This document shows, in pieces, positions 27,314-38,406 of a stretch of DNA of 64,000 nt (positions are counted from its first letter, which is position 1; the number at the start of each line of letters is the position of its first letter). The notes under the pieces were generated by a model. It saw nothing but the letters and a program-made list of their open reading frames with translations. It did not search any database and was not told the origin of the DNA. The position numbers were made by a program, and so were the translations under genes. Source of the DNA: Nitrospirillum amazonense (lineage in GTDB: Bacteria; Pseudomonadota; Alphaproteobacteria; Azospirillales; Azospirillaceae); assembly GCF_007828035.1 (NCBI RefSeq), contig NZ_VITV01000003.1, positions 434,001 through 498,000 on the forward strand, given 5' to 3'.

Positions 27314-27420
27314 CGTCGTCCTCCCATGCCTCGATGCCTGGGACTATGGCAGGCGGCGGAGGCGCCGTCTTGGCCCAGGCTACGGTTTCCTGGGCCTGGC
27401 CTCCACTTCGTCACAAGTCA

Positions 27421-28884
27421 TCATGCCGCCGGCCGGCGCATGAGCGCGGCGTACAGGATGGTGGAAATGAACAGGCCAGTGAACCAGGCGTAGCTGTAGA
27501 TGGCCTGGAAGAAGGCCGGCACGCCGGCGAAGGCCGCCGGGAAGGCGGCGTGCAGGAAGCCCGGGATATTGGGCAGCACGGCGAGGACGAAGGCCGCCAG
27601 GGCCGTCAGGTTCCAGCCGCCGCTGTAGGCGTAGGGTCCGTCAAGGTCGAACAGGCCTTCCAGGCTCAGGCGCGCGCGGCGCACCAGCCAATAGTCGGCC
27701 AGCATGATGCCCAGCAGCGGCCCCAGCAGAGCGCCATAGCCCAGCAGCCAGGTGAAGATGTAACCCTCGGTGCTCTCGATCAGCTTCCACGGCATCATGA
27801 TGACGCCGATGGCGGCGGTGATGTAGCCGCCGCGGCTGAAGTTCACCGCCCGGGGGAAAATGGCGGCGAAGTCGTAGGCCGGCCCCACGGTGTTGGCCGC
27901 CAGGTTCACGCACAGCGTGTCGATGACGATGATGGCGAGGCCGATGGCGACGGCAAAGCCCTCCATCCGGCCGGCCAGGTCCACCGGATCCCAGATGGCC
28001 TTGCCATAGACGGTGATGGTCGCCGACGTCACGGCCACACTGATGAAGGCCAGGCCCGCCATGGGCAGCGGCAGACCCAGCGCCTGGCCCTGGTACTGGT
28101 CCTTCTGACTGCGGGCGAAGCGGGTGAAGTCCGGGATGTTGATGGCCAGGGTGGACCAGTACCCCACCATGGCCGTCAGGCCCGGCAGGAAGGCCGCCCA
28201 GAACCCGCCCTCCTTGGCGCCGCCGGAGCCGAACTGCGACGGAGCGGACAGCAGGCTGCCGAAACCGCCGGCCTTGTCATAGGCCCACCACAGCAGCGCC
28301 AGGATGATCAGGATCTTCAGGGGCGCCGTCACCGTCTCGACCCAGCGGATGGATTCGGGCCCCTTGGCAATGAAATAGAGGTGCAGGGCCCAGAACAGGA
28401 AGAAGCACACCAGCTGGCCGGCGTTGATGCCGACCCAGCCCAGCTTGGCCCCGTCCAGCGCGCCCGCGGTCAGGATGTTGCCGATGGCGTAGATGGCGCT
28501 GCCGCCCACCCAGCACTGGATACCGAACCAGCCACAGGCGATCAGCGCGCGCAGCAGGGCGGGCAGCTTGTTGCCGCGCACCCCGAAGGCAGAGCGGACG
28601 ATGACGGCGAAGGGCACGCCGTACTTGGCGCCGGAATGGCCCACCAGCAGCATGGGCACCAGCACGATCAGGTTGCCCAGCAGCACCGTGCCGACGGCCT
28701 GCCACGCCGACATGCCTTGTTCGATCAGGCCCGACGCCAGCATGTAGGAGGGGATGCACATGACCATGCCCACCCACAGCGCCGCGAAGTGTATCCATCG
28801 CCAGGTGCGGTGAGCCGCATCCACCGGCGCCAGATCCGCATTCCAGATTTCGGAGGTCGTATCGACCCCGTGCCCTGTGCCCAT
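27421..28884 (-). CDS. NCS1-family nucleobase/allantoin/hydantoin permease
   Basis: A 487-residue transporter with about 12 membrane segments. The NCS1 signatures are clear: the cytosolic start NADLAPVDAAHRTWRWIHFA, ALWVGMVMCIPSYMLASGL, YGVPFAVIVRSAFGVRGNKL, and CGWFGIQCWVGGSAIYA, where the Trp residues stack on the substrate ring. The central part contains WSTLAINIPDFTRFARSQKD. Being the last gene of the reductive pyrimidine cluster it most likely imports uracil, thymine, dihydropyrimidine or hydantoin-like substrates by cation symport. No separate promoter is evident in the 93 bases before it. Confidence 0.93.
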   Translation of the reverse strand: MGTGHGVDTTSEIWNADLAPVDAAHRTWRWIHFAALWVGMVMCIPSYMLASGLIEQGMSAWQAVGTVLLGNLIVLVPMLLVGHSGAKYGVPFAVIVRSAFGVRGNKLPALLRALIACGWFGIQCWVGGSAIYAIGNILTAGALDGAKLGWVGINAGQLVCFFLFWALHLYFIAKGPESIRWVETVTAPLKILIILALLWWAYDKAGGFGSLLSAPSQFGSGGAKEGGFWAAFLPGLTAMVGYWSTLAINIPDFTRFARSQKDQYQGQALGLPLPMAGLAFISVAVTSATITVYGKAIWDPVDLAGRMEGFAVAIGLAIIVIDTLCVNLAANTVGPAYDFAAIFPRAVNFSRGGYITAAIGVIMMPWKLIESTEGYIFTWLLGYGALLGPLLGIMLADYWLVRRARLSLEGLFDLDGPYAYSGGWNLTALAAFVLAVLPNIPGFLHAAFPAAFAGVPAFFQAIYSYAWFTGLFISTILYAALMRRPAA

Positions 28885-28977
28885 ATGTGCCCCCAGCCCA
28901 ACCTTATGGTTGCTTATACCTGCGGCAATCCCAATCCCGTTCTCATTTTCTTATTTTTTGAGAAAAATTAGGGCCAC

Positions 28978-31153
<2,176 letters not shown>

Positions 31154-31193
31154 CTGTACTCCCAACCCCTCGACCCATTGCCTGGAAAGCGGG

Positions 31194-32450
31194 TCAGGTG
31201 GCGTCGGCCTTGGCCACCACGGCCCGCAACAGAACATTGCACCCAGCCTCACACCATTCCGGATGCGCGTGTTCAATCTCGTTATGGCTGATGCCGTCCA
31301 CACAAGGAATGAAGATCATCGATGTCGGGGTTACACGGGCGAGGTAGCAGGCGTCGTGCCCCGCCCCGGACACCATGTCGCGGTTGCTGTAGCCCAATTC
31401 CGCCACGGCGCCGCGCACGGCATCGACGCAACCCGCGTCGAACTTCACCGGGGCATAGTACCAAATCTGCTCGAATTCCGTTTCCAGGCCGATTTCCTGG
31501 GCGACTCGTGTAACCGCGTTACGCAACTTGGCGTCCATCTCCGCCAGCACGGCGTCGTCGGGGTGGCGGAAGTCGACGGTGAAGAACACCCGGCCAGGGA
31601 TGACGTTGCGGGAATTGGGGTGGATCTGCATCAGGCCCACGGTGGCGCAGGCCAAGGGGGCGTGTTCCAGGCCGATACGGTTGACCGCGTCCACCACGCG
31701 CGCGGCGCCCAGCAGGGCATCGCGCCGGCGGCTCATGGGCGTAGGGCCGGCGTGGGCCTCCTGCCCGGTGAAGGTGACCTCATACCAGCGCTGGCCCTGG
31801 CAGTCGGTGACCACGCCGATGGTCTTGTCCTCCGCCTCCAGGATGGGCCCCTGCTCGATATGCGCCTCGAAGTAGGCGCCCAGGTCTCGGCCGCGGATGG
31901 GCGTGTCGCCGGCGTAGCCGATGCGCGCCAGCTCCTCTCCCATGGTCTTGCCGTCCAGATCCTTGCGCGACAGGCCGTACTCGAGGTCGAAGGTGCCGGC
32001 GAAAACGCCCGAGGCCACCATGGCCGGTGCGAAACGAGACCCTTCCTCATTGGTCCAGGCCACGACCTCGATGGGCGCCTCGGTCTGGTAGTTCAGGTCG
32101 TTCAGGGTGCGCACCACCTCCAGCCCGGCCAGGACGCCATAAACGCCGTCGAACTTGCCGCCCGTGGGCTGGCTATCCAGGTGGCTGCCCATCAGGATGG
32201 GCGGCAGCGCGTTATTGCGGCCGGGGCGGCGGGCGAAGATGTTGCCGATGGCGTCCACCGTGATGGTGCAGCCGGCATCCTCACACCAGCGCACGAACAG
32301 GTCGCGGCTCTGCTTGTCCAGGTCCGTCAGGGCCAGGCGGCAGACGCCGCCCTTGGGCGTGGCGCCGATCTTGGCCATCTCCATCAGGCTGTCCCACAGC
32401 CGGCTGCCATTGATGGCGACGTTCGTTCCGAATTTTGCTTCCGTGCTCAT
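31194..32450 (-). CDS. Beta-ureidopropionase / N-carbamoyl-amino-acid hydrolase (M20 family)
   Basis: A 418-residue zinc-dependent amidohydrolase of the HyuC/AmaB/PydC type. Metal ligands are visible in ILMGSHLDSQPTGGKFDGVY (His and bridging Asp), WTNEEGSRFAPAM (Glu pair) and the C-terminal SGAGHDACYLA. The lid domain carries the carbamoyl-binding FTGQEAHAGPTPMSRRRDAL and NVIPGRVFFTVDFRHPDD. It hydrolyses N-carbamoyl-beta-alanine or N-carbamoyl-beta-aminoisobutyrate to the amino acid, CO2 and ammonia. Only 17 bases separate it from preA; step three of the pathway. Confidence 0.93.
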   Translation of the reverse strand: MSTEAKFGTNVAINGSRLWDSLMEMAKIGATPKGGVCRLALTDLDKQSRDLFVRWCEDAGCTITVDAIGNIFARRPGRNNALPPILMGSHLDSQPTGGKFDGVYGVLAGLEVVRTLNDLNYQTEAPIEVVAWTNEEGSRFAPAMVASGVFAGTFDLEYGLSRKDLDGKTMGEELARIGYAGDTPIRGRDLGAYFEAHIEQGPILEAEDKTIGVVTDCQGQRWYEVTFTGQEAHAGPTPMSRRRDALLGAARVVDAVNRIGLEHAPLACATVGLMQIHPNSRNVIPGRVFFTVDFRHPDDAVLAEMDAKLRNAVTRVAQEIGLETEFEQIWYYAPVKFDAGCVDAVRGAVAELGYSNRDMVSGAGHDACYLARVTPTSMIFIPCVDGISHNEIEHAHPEWCEAGCNVLLRAVVAKADAT

Positions 32451-32467
32451 ATCGCAAACGCTCCAGC

Positions 32468-33754
32468 TTATTCGGCGGCTTTTGGCGGCAGGACGCGGGC
32501 GGGGTTCTGCGGATGCTCCGGCCAGGTCAGGTAGGGACGGCCCGTCTCCTGCTCATGCATGGTGATGCAGTCCGGCACGGGGCAGACATGGGCACACAGG
32601 TTGCAGCCCACGCATTCCTCATCCACCACCTCGAACAGGCGCTTGCCGTCGCCGGGCAGGATGCGGATGGCCTGGTGCGAGGTGTCCTCGCAGGCGATGT
32701 GGCAGCGGCCGCAGTCTATGCACAAATCCTGGTCGATCTTCGCCTTGGTGACGAAGTTCATGTTCAGGTCGTTCCAGTTGACGACGTTGGGCACGGCGCG
32801 GCCCTGGAAATCGGCCAGGGTGCGATAGCCCTTCTCATCCATCCAGGCCGACAGCCCGTCGATCATGTCTTCCACGATGCGGAAGCCGTAGGTCATGGCG
32901 GCGGTGCAGACCTGGACGGAACCGCAGCCCAGGGCCAGGAACTCCGCCGCGTCGCGCCAGGTGCCGATGCCGCCGATGCCGGAGATGGGCAGGCCCCGCG
33001 TGTCCGGATTTCGCGCGATCTCCGCCACCATGTTCAGCGCAATGGGCTTCACCGCCGGGCCGCAGTATCCGCCGTGGGTACCCTTGCCGCCCACGGTGGG
33101 GGTAGGCGCCATGGCGTCCAGGTCGATGGAGGCGATAGAGTTGATGGTGTTGATCAGCGACACGGCGTCGGCCCCACCGCGCTTCGCCGCTTCCGCCGAC
33201 CACAGCACGTTGGTGATGTTGGGCGTCAGCTTCACGATCACCGGCAAGCGGGTGGCGTTCTTCACCCAGCGGGTCACCTGCTCCACCATTTCCGGCACCT
33301 GGCCGATGGCGGAGCCCATGCCGCGCTCACACATGCCGTGGGGGCAGCCGAAGTTCAGCTCCAGCCCGTCGGCGCCGGTGGGCTCGATCCGCCGGGCCAG
33401 GCCGGCCCATGCCTCCTCCGTCATCACCGCCATGAGGGAGACAACGACGGCGCGGTCGGGCCAGGCCTTCTTGACCGCCGCGATCTCCCGCAGGTTGACC
33501 TCCAGCGGGCGGTCGGTGATCAGCTCGATGTTGTTGAAGCCGATCATGGTGCGGTTGCTGTCCAGCAGGGCGCCATAGCGGCTGCTGACGTTGACCACGG
33601 GCGGGTCCTCGCCCAGGGTCTTCCACACCACCCCCCCCCAACCGGCCTTGAAGGCCCGGACGATGTTGTATTCCTTGTCCGTGGGCGGGGCGGATGCCAG
33701 CCAGAACGGGTTGGGCGATTTGATGCCGGCGATGGTGCCGCGAAGATCGGCCAT
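32468..33754 (-). CDS. preA: NAD-dependent dihydropyrimidine dehydrogenase subunit PreA
   Basis: A 428-residue FMN/iron-sulfur subunit that reduces uracil or thymine at the 5,6 bond. The TIM barrel begins MADLRGTIAGIKSPNPFWLA; LNFGCPHGMCERGMGSAIGQ contains the active-site cysteine loop, and SGIGGIGTWRDAAEFLALG is the FMN phosphate site. Two C-terminal 4Fe-4S clusters are encoded by CIDCGRCHIACED and CVGCNLCAHVCPVPDC. The ATG at 33754 has GGGAGGG before it and was preferred to a TTG seven codons upstream. It follows preT by 17 bases. Confidence 0.96.
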   Translation of the reverse strand: MADLRGTIAGIKSPNPFWLASAPPTDKEYNIVRAFKAGWGGVVWKTLGEDPPVVNVSSRYGALLDSNRTMIGFNNIELITDRPLEVNLREIAAVKKAWPDRAVVVSLMAVMTEEAWAGLARRIEPTGADGLELNFGCPHGMCERGMGSAIGQVPEMVEQVTRWVKNATRLPVIVKLTPNITNVLWSAEAAKRGGADAVSLINTINSIASIDLDAMAPTPTVGGKGTHGGYCGPAVKPIALNMVAEIARNPDTRGLPISGIGGIGTWRDAAEFLALGCGSVQVCTAAMTYGFRIVEDMIDGLSAWMDEKGYRTLADFQGRAVPNVVNWNDLNMNFVTKAKIDQDLCIDCGRCHIACEDTSHQAIRILPGDGKRLFEVVDEECVGCNLCAHVCPVPDCITMHEQETGRPYLTWPEHPQNPARVLPPKAAE

Positions 33755-33771
33755 GGGTCGTCCCTCCCTGC

Positions 33772-35100
33772 TCAAGCCTTAAGATAAGCGTCGATGGCGA
33801 ATGCCGCTGCCTTGCCGTCCGCCACAGACTGCACGGTCAGGTCCTCGCCGCTTTTGATGCAATCGCCGCCGGCATAGACGCCGGGCAGGCTGGTGGCCAG
33901 GGTCTCGTCCACCTGGATGCGGCCACCCGCCAGGGCCAGGCCGTCCAGCCCGCCGGGCGTCAGCTTCTGCCCCACAGCCTTCAGCACCACGTCGCAAGGG
34001 ATGGTCACCGTCTCGCCGGTCCCAACCAGGCGGCCGGCATCCATCGCCATGCGTTCCAGCACGACGCCGCTGACAGCGCCGCCGGCCCCCAGGATCTCGC
34101 GCGGCGCCAGCCAGGTGCGCAGGACCACCCCCTGGGTGCGGGCCAGATCCTGCTCATGCCCGGTGGCGCCCATCTCGGCCGTGCCCCGGCGGTAAGCCAT
34201 GGTGACCTCCGCCGCCCCCGCGCATAGCGACTGGATGGCGGCGTCCACCGCCGTGTTGCCGCCACCAATGACCACCACCCGGCGCCCAGCCAGGGGGCCG
34301 GCCAGGGCCACCGGCGGGGCGGCCCGCTGACGCAGCGCGGCGATGACGTCCACCGCGTCGGCCACACCGGCCAAATTCTCGCCGGCCACGCCCAAGGTGT
34401 TGATGCCCGCCAAACCAAGGCCCAGGAACACGGCGTCATGGTCCTGGCGCAGTTGGGCCAGCGTGACGTCGCGGCCCAGGGCCACGCCCGTCTTCACCGT
34501 GATGCCGCCCAGGGACAGGATGAAGTCCACCTCGCGCTGGGCGAAATCGTCGACCATCTTGTAGGCGGCCAGGCCATATTCGTTCAGGCCGCCGGCCTTG
34601 GCCCGGGCCTCGAACACCGTGACCTCGTGCCCCAGCAGGGCCAGCCGGTGGGCGCAGGCGAGGCCGGCCGGGCCGCCGCCCACCACCGCGACATGCTTGC
34701 CGGTCGGCGCCTGTCGCGTGAAGGGCTGCACGCCCGCCTTGAACAGCACATCGGTGGCATAGCGTTGCAGCCTGCCGATCAGCACCGGTTCCGCCTCCGC
34801 CTTGTTGCGCACGCAGGCCTGCTCGCACAGCACCTCCGTCGGGCAGGCGCGGGCGCAGGTGCCGCCCATGATGTTGGCGTCCAGGATGGTGCGGGCGGCC
34901 CCCTTCACATTGCCGGTGCCGATCTTGCGGATGAAGCCCGGAATGTCGATCGCGGTGGGGCAGGCCGTAACACAGGCCGCCTCGTAACAATAGAGACACC
35001 GGCTGCTCTCCGCCATGGCTTGCAGGGCGGTGAAGGGGGAGACCAAGTCCCGGTCCAGGCTAAGCTGGTTACTGTGGGCGGCCCCGTTTACGCCACTCAT
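33772..35100 (-). CDS. preT: Dihydropyrimidine dehydrogenase subunit PreT (NADH:oxidoreductase)
   Basis: A 442-residue FAD/iron-sulfur subunit related to the small subunit of glutamate synthase. N-terminal clusters use CLYCYEAACVTACP and GGTCARACPTEVLCEQAC. The FAD-binding VVGGGPAGLACAHRLALLGH lies near residue 140, the NAD(P)H-binding VVVIGGGNTAVDAAIQSL near residue 270, and the C-terminal VYAGGDCIKSGEDLTVQSVA closes the FAD site. It passes electrons from NADH to PreA. The gene follows the aminotransferase by about 170 bases, enough for an extra promoter. Confidence 0.95.
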   Translation of the reverse strand: MSGVNGAAHSNQLSLDRDLVSPFTALQAMAESSRCLYCYEAACVTACPTAIDIPGFIRKIGTGNVKGAARTILDANIMGGTCARACPTEVLCEQACVRNKAEAEPVLIGRLQRYATDVLFKAGVQPFTRQAPTGKHVAVVGGGPAGLACAHRLALLGHEVTVFEARAKAGGLNEYGLAAYKMVDDFAQREVDFILSLGGITVKTGVALGRDVTLAQLRQDHDAVFLGLGLAGINTLGVAGENLAGVADAVDVIAALRQRAAPPVALAGPLAGRRVVVIGGGNTAVDAAIQSLCAGAAEVTMAYRRGTAEMGATGHEQDLARTQGVVLRTWLAPREILGAGGAVSGVVLERMAMDAGRLVGTGETVTIPCDVVLKAVGQKLTPGGLDGLALAGGRIQVDETLATSLPGVYAGGDCIKSGEDLTVQSVADGKAAAFAIDAYLKA

Positions 35101-35269
35101 CTACTGCTCCCGTCTTTTCCCGCCCTTTACTGGGCCACCGCCGGAACGGTCGTGCGTTTCCGGCGATCCTGTTCAGAGGTACGCGTGTCGCAGGCGTATG
35201 CCTTTGTTCGTTTTATTTTTCGATCTTTATTTTCTGCCGAGCCATTCGTCGCCTTTGGGTCGTCAATCC

Positions 35270-36676
35270 TCACGGCAGTTCCCGCAACACCTCGGCCAGC
35301 GTGCCGAAGATTTGGTCGATGTGGCTTTTCTCGATAATCAGCGGCGGCGACAGGGCGATGATGTCGCCGGTGGTGCGGATCAGCAGACCCTTCTCGAAGG
35401 CGCGCAGGAAGGCGTCGAAGGCGCGCGCCGTGGGCTTGCCGGCGATGGGCTCCAGCTCGATGCCGGCGATCAGGCCCAGGTTGCGCACGTCGATGACATG
35501 GGGCAGGCCGCGCAGGCTGTGCGCCGCCTCCTGCCAATAGGACGCCAGTTCCGCCCCCCGGGTCAGCAGCCCCTCTTCCTTGTAGATCTTCAGGGTCGCC
35601 AGCCCGGCGGCGGTGGCCAGCGGGTGGCCGGAATAGGTGTAGCCGTGGAACAGCTCGATGGCGTTCTCCGGCCCGGTCATGAAGGCGTCGTAGATGTGGT
35701 TCTTGAAGAATACCGCGCCCATGGGAACCGTGGCGTTGGTCAGCCCCTTGGCCGCCGTGATGATGTCCGGCACCACGCCGAAATAGTCGGTGGCGAAGGG
35801 CGCGCCCAGGCGGCCAAAGCCGGTGATGACCTCATCGAAGATCAGCAGGATGCCGTGGCGGTCGCAGATGGCCCGCAGCTTTTCCAGATAGCCCTTGGGC
35901 GGCAGCAGCACGCCGGTGGACCCCGCCACCGGCTCCACGATCACGGCGGCGATGGTGGAGGCGTCGTGCAGGGTGACGATGCGCTCCAGCTCATCCGCCA
36001 AGTGCGCGCCCCATTCCGGCTGGCCTTTGGTGAAGGCCTGGTGTGCCTTGTCATGGGTGTGCGGCAGATGGTCGACGCCGGCCAGCATGGGCCCGAAAAA
36101 CTTGCGGTTGGTGACGATGCCGCCGACGGAGATACCGCCGAAGCCCACGCCGTGGTAGCCGCGCTCGCGCCCAATGAAGCGGGTGCGCGTCCCCTCCCCC
36201 CGGGCGCGATGGTAGGCGAGCGCCACCTTCAGCGCGGTGTCCACGGATTCGGAACCGGAATTGGTGAAGAACACCTTGTCCATGCCGGTGGGCAGCAGGG
36301 CCGCCAGTTGCGCCGCCAGCTCGAAGGCGCCCGGATGGCCCATCTGGAAGGCGGGGGCGTAGTCCATGGCCGCCACCTGAGCCTGTACCGCCTGAACGAT
36401 CTCAGGCCGGCAATGGCCGGCGTTCACGCACCACAGGCCGGCGGTGCCGTCCAGCACCTGGCGCCCGTCGTCGGTGGTGTAGTGCATGTCCTTGGCACCC
36501 ACGAACAGCCGCGGCGCCTTCTTGAACTGGCGGTTGGCCGTAAACGGCATCCAGAAGGCGTCCATGTTGTTCGGAACGCTGCCGCTCAAGCCCGGGCCGG
36601 CCCCACGGCCGTCGGGGGCCGCGTAGGGGATGGAGGGATGGATGCCGAAGCCGTCTTGACGCTGTGCCAAAGCCAC
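35270..36676 (-). CDS. Beta-alanine-pyruvate transaminase (class III, PLP)
   Basis: A 468-residue class III omega-aminotransferase. Visible features are MDAFWMPFTANRQFKKAPRL at the start of the conserved core, GLWCVNAGHCRPEIVQAVQA, the PLP-contacting FTNSGSESVDTALK, ERGYHGVGFGG, the Asp in LLIFDEVITGFGRLG, and the Schiff-base lysine in DIITAAKGLTNATVPMGAV. The motif set matches beta-alanine:pyruvate aminotransferases. In this cluster it would convert beta-alanine (from uracil) or beta-aminoisobutyrate (from thymine) to the semialdehyde. It is the promoter-proximal gene, with a RutR-type operator 86 bases upstream. The N-terminal ~37 residues are poorly conserved, so translation could begin downstream. 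Confidence 0.92.
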   Translation of the reverse strand: MALAQRQDGFGIHPSIPYAAPDGRGAGPGLSGSVPNNMDAFWMPFTANRQFKKAPRLFVGAKDMHYTTDDGRQVLDGTAGLWCVNAGHCRPEIVQAVQAQVAAMDYAPAFQMGHPGAFELAAQLAALLPTGMDKVFFTNSGSESVDTALKVALAYHRARGEGTRTRFIGRERGYHGVGFGGISVGGIVTNRKFFGPMLAGVDHLPHTHDKAHQAFTKGQPEWGAHLADELERIVTLHDASTIAAVIVEPVAGSTGVLLPPKGYLEKLRAICDRHGILLIFDEVITGFGRLGAPFATDYFGVVPDIITAAKGLTNATVPMGAVFFKNHIYDAFMTGPENAIELFHGYTYSGHPLATAAGLATLKIYKEEGLLTRGAELASYWQEAAHSLRGLPHVIDVRNLGLIAGIELEPIAGKPTARAFDAFLRAFEKGLLIRTTGDIIALSPPLIIEKSHIDQIFGTLAEVLRELP

Positions 36677-36761
36677 TCTCCCAGCAGGCGCCCGGCCCCT
36701 GTCGGCCAGGCGGACCCGTATTCTATAGCCCGTAATTTATGGAATGGAGAGTGACATGAAT

Positions 36762-36777
36762 TTGACCATTTGGTCAG
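36762..36777. promoter_or_regulatory. RutR-type operator upstream of the pyrimidine degradation cluster
   Basis: TTGACCATTTGGTCAG matches the published RutR consensus TTGACCA-NN-TGGTCAA at every position except the last base. It lies 86 bases before the aminotransferase start, where a repressor would cover or adjoin the promoter. The cluster encodes its own RutR-like TetR protein. Confidence 0.82.
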
Positions 36778-36929
36778 GTTTTTTTTGACCGCGCGGCCAG
36801 AAAAATGCGCAAAACCGCGCCAGCGCCCGCCGCCGCCTAATTTAGTGGCAAAATCCCGCCGTTTCCAATCCCCTAAACCCATGGTTGCCCCCCCCTTTAC
36901 GCCCAAGAGGGGCCGGCGCGGACAAAAGA

Positions 36930-36962
36930 AAAGCGGCCCTGAGGCATCCCCAGGGCCGCTTT
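36930..36962 (-). terminator. Rho-independent terminator of ndk
   Basis: Twelve-base perfect arms AAAGCGGCCCTG (36930-36941) and CAGGGCCGCTTT (36951-36962). Read on the minus strand the hairpin is followed by TCTTTTG, consistent with a terminator 29 bases after the ndk stop. Confidence 0.87.
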
Positions 36963-36991
36963 CCTTAGATCGTCATCCGTGACGCCGGCGG

Positions 36992-37414
36992 TCAGCCGAC
37001 GATCTCGGTGCCGGCGAAGAAGTAGGCGATCTCGATCTTCGCGTTCTCCAGGCTGTCGGAGCCGTGGACGGAGTTGGCTTCGATCGATTCCGCGAATTCC
37101 TTGCGGATGGTGCCGGCGTCGGCGTTGGCCGGGTTGGTGGCGCCCATGATCTCGCGGTTGCGGGCCACGGCGTTCTCACCTTCCAGGACCTGCACGACCA
37201 CCGGGCCGGAGGTCATGAAGGACACCAGGTCGCCGTAGAACGGGCGGGCGGCGTGCACCTCATAGAACTTCTCGGCCTGCTGCTTGGTCATCTGGATGCG
37301 CTTCTGCGCGACGATGCGCAGACCGGCTTCCTCGAACTTGGCGTTGATCTTGCCGGTCAGGTTGCGACGGGTGGCGTCGGGCTTAATGATCGAGAAGGTC
37401 TGTTCGACGGCCAT
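36992..37414 (-). CDS. ndk: Nucleoside diphosphate kinase
   Basis: A 140-residue NDK that equilibrates NTP and NDP pools through a phosphohistidine. Typical segments are [20 protein letters not shown] at the start, the Arg-bearing [39 protein letters not shown], and the active histidine in [20 protein letters not shown]. Length is normal. It has GGAGAT near the start and its own terminator, so it appears monocistronic. Confidence 0.97.
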   Translation of the reverse strand: MAVEQTFSIIKPDATRRNLTGKINAKFEEAGLRIVAQKRIQMTKQQAEKFYEVHAARPFYGDLVSFMTSGPVVVQVLEGENAVARNREIMGATNPANADAGTIRKEFAESIEANSVHGSDSLENAKIEIAYFFAGTEIVG

Positions 37415-37560
37415 GGCCGGATCTCCTGGGATTTGATACGAGGAATCTCGAAAGTGGCGGCGTTATATACGGGCGCACGCGGGGCTGCAACTGCCGTAAC
37501 CCAAGGTTCATGTGCCACACCGGCAACGGGGGCATGTGCGCGGGGCGAGAGTGTCGGGGT

Positions 37561-37948
37561 TCAAAAGGTCTCAATCAAGCTAATCACTTGAACGACGAAC
37601 AATTTGGCACCCTCCACCGCCTGCGCGGCTCGCTGAGACCCGACCTCAGCGTCGGGTCCGGTTTCATAATCCGCGATCGCCTTGAGATTGTAGGCTTGTG
37701 ACAGGAAGATACGCATTTCCGGGGCCAACCGCTGGTCATCTTTGGTCAAACGCAGGAATTCCGTCTGAACCCCGTTATGGGTCTTCGCGATCTTACCGGT
37801 GTGCTCGAATGAAGGCACGTGCCGCATGGTAAGCCGCAAGATACGCGTTGCGGCCGGCGGCATCGTTCAGGCCGCCGCGCAGCATGGTAGCCGTCTCATC
37901 CAGCAGATGACGCGCCTTGGCCAGAAACTGCTCAGCCTCTGGCGTCAT
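37561..37948 (-). pseudogene. HEPN-domain gene broken by a frameshift
   Basis: An ATG at 37946-37948 overlaps the stop of the nucleotidyltransferase gene (ATGA) and opens with MTPEAEQFLAKARHLLDETA, then NAYLAAYHAARAFI, a HEPN (PF05168-like) helix pair. After AFI, near 37813, the frame runs into a stop, while the continuing family sequence FEHTGKIAKTHNGVQTEFLR appears in another frame and runs on to the stop at 37561. The total of 388 bases is one more than a multiple of three, so a two-base loss (or one-base gain) at TTCATTCGAG explains it. The complete protein would have been about 128 residues. HEPN proteins paired with MNT are usually RNase toxins; this one is probably inactive unless the shift is a sequencing error or is recoded. 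Confidence 0.8.
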
Positions 37949-38262
37949 AAGAAGACGCCATCCTGCCGGATTTCATGCATCAACGGCGTGCGTTCATTAT
38001 AAGCCGACGCGAGATAGGGCTTGGCGTCAAAGAACGCGCCGGTTGCATCAATCATGCGCACCCGCAAGGCCGCCAGCCGATCCAGTTCCTTCCAGCGATC
38101 GGTGAGGGATTTCAGGAATATAGCCACATCGTAGTCGGAATCAGCCCGCGCGTCACCCCGGGCGCGGGAACCGAAAAGCACCACACGGTCAAGCCGGTCG
38201 CCATACATCTCATCAATGGCGGAACGGAAACGGTAGAGAACGGGATCGTCTGTCAGCGCCAT
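37945..38262 (-). CDS. MNT-type nucleotidyltransferase (antitoxin partner of HEPN)
   Basis: A 105-residue minimal nucleotidyltransferase. The catalytic motif is complete: VVLFGSRARGDARADSDYDV followed by AIFL, giving GSxAxG with the DxD aspartates. The C-terminal helix region contains RLAALRVRMIDATG. Members of this family neutralise the paired HEPN toxin, in known cases by adenylylating a tyrosine on it. The ATG at 38262 has AGAAGG eight bases upstream. Its stop overlaps the HEPN start by four bases. Unlike its partner it is intact. Confidence 0.85.
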   Translation of the reverse strand: MALTDDPVLYRFRSAIDEMYGDRLDRVVLFGSRARGDARADSDYDVAIFLKSLTDRWKELDRLAALRVRMIDATGAFFDAKPYLASAYNERTPLMHEIRQDGVFL

Positions 38263-38406
38263 GAAAACGACCTTCTGTCCTGAGGGACCCGGCGGTATCC
38301 TAGCACAACGACCGGCAAGGCAGGCTGAATCTGCAACCGCCTCAGTCGCGTCGTCTTGTCCATTCGCCCCTGCCATCCATGCGCGCCTCATGCTAAGAGG
38401 GCCGGC

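Larger units (their letters stand above)
36677..36991. other. Intergenic region between ndk and the pyrimidine cluster
   Basis: No gene is seen. The part near the aminotransferase holds a RutR-like operator and an AT-rich promoter-like stretch; the part near ndk holds the ndk terminator. Both are listed separately. An additional imperfect inverted repeat (TTTTTTGACC-GCGC-GGCCAGAAAAA) lies at 36781-36805 directly beside the operator. Confidence 0.6.

Noticed and set aside
37415-37560. A small gene upstream of ndk
   Set aside because: Only short frames without ribosome sites; best explained as the ndk promoter region.
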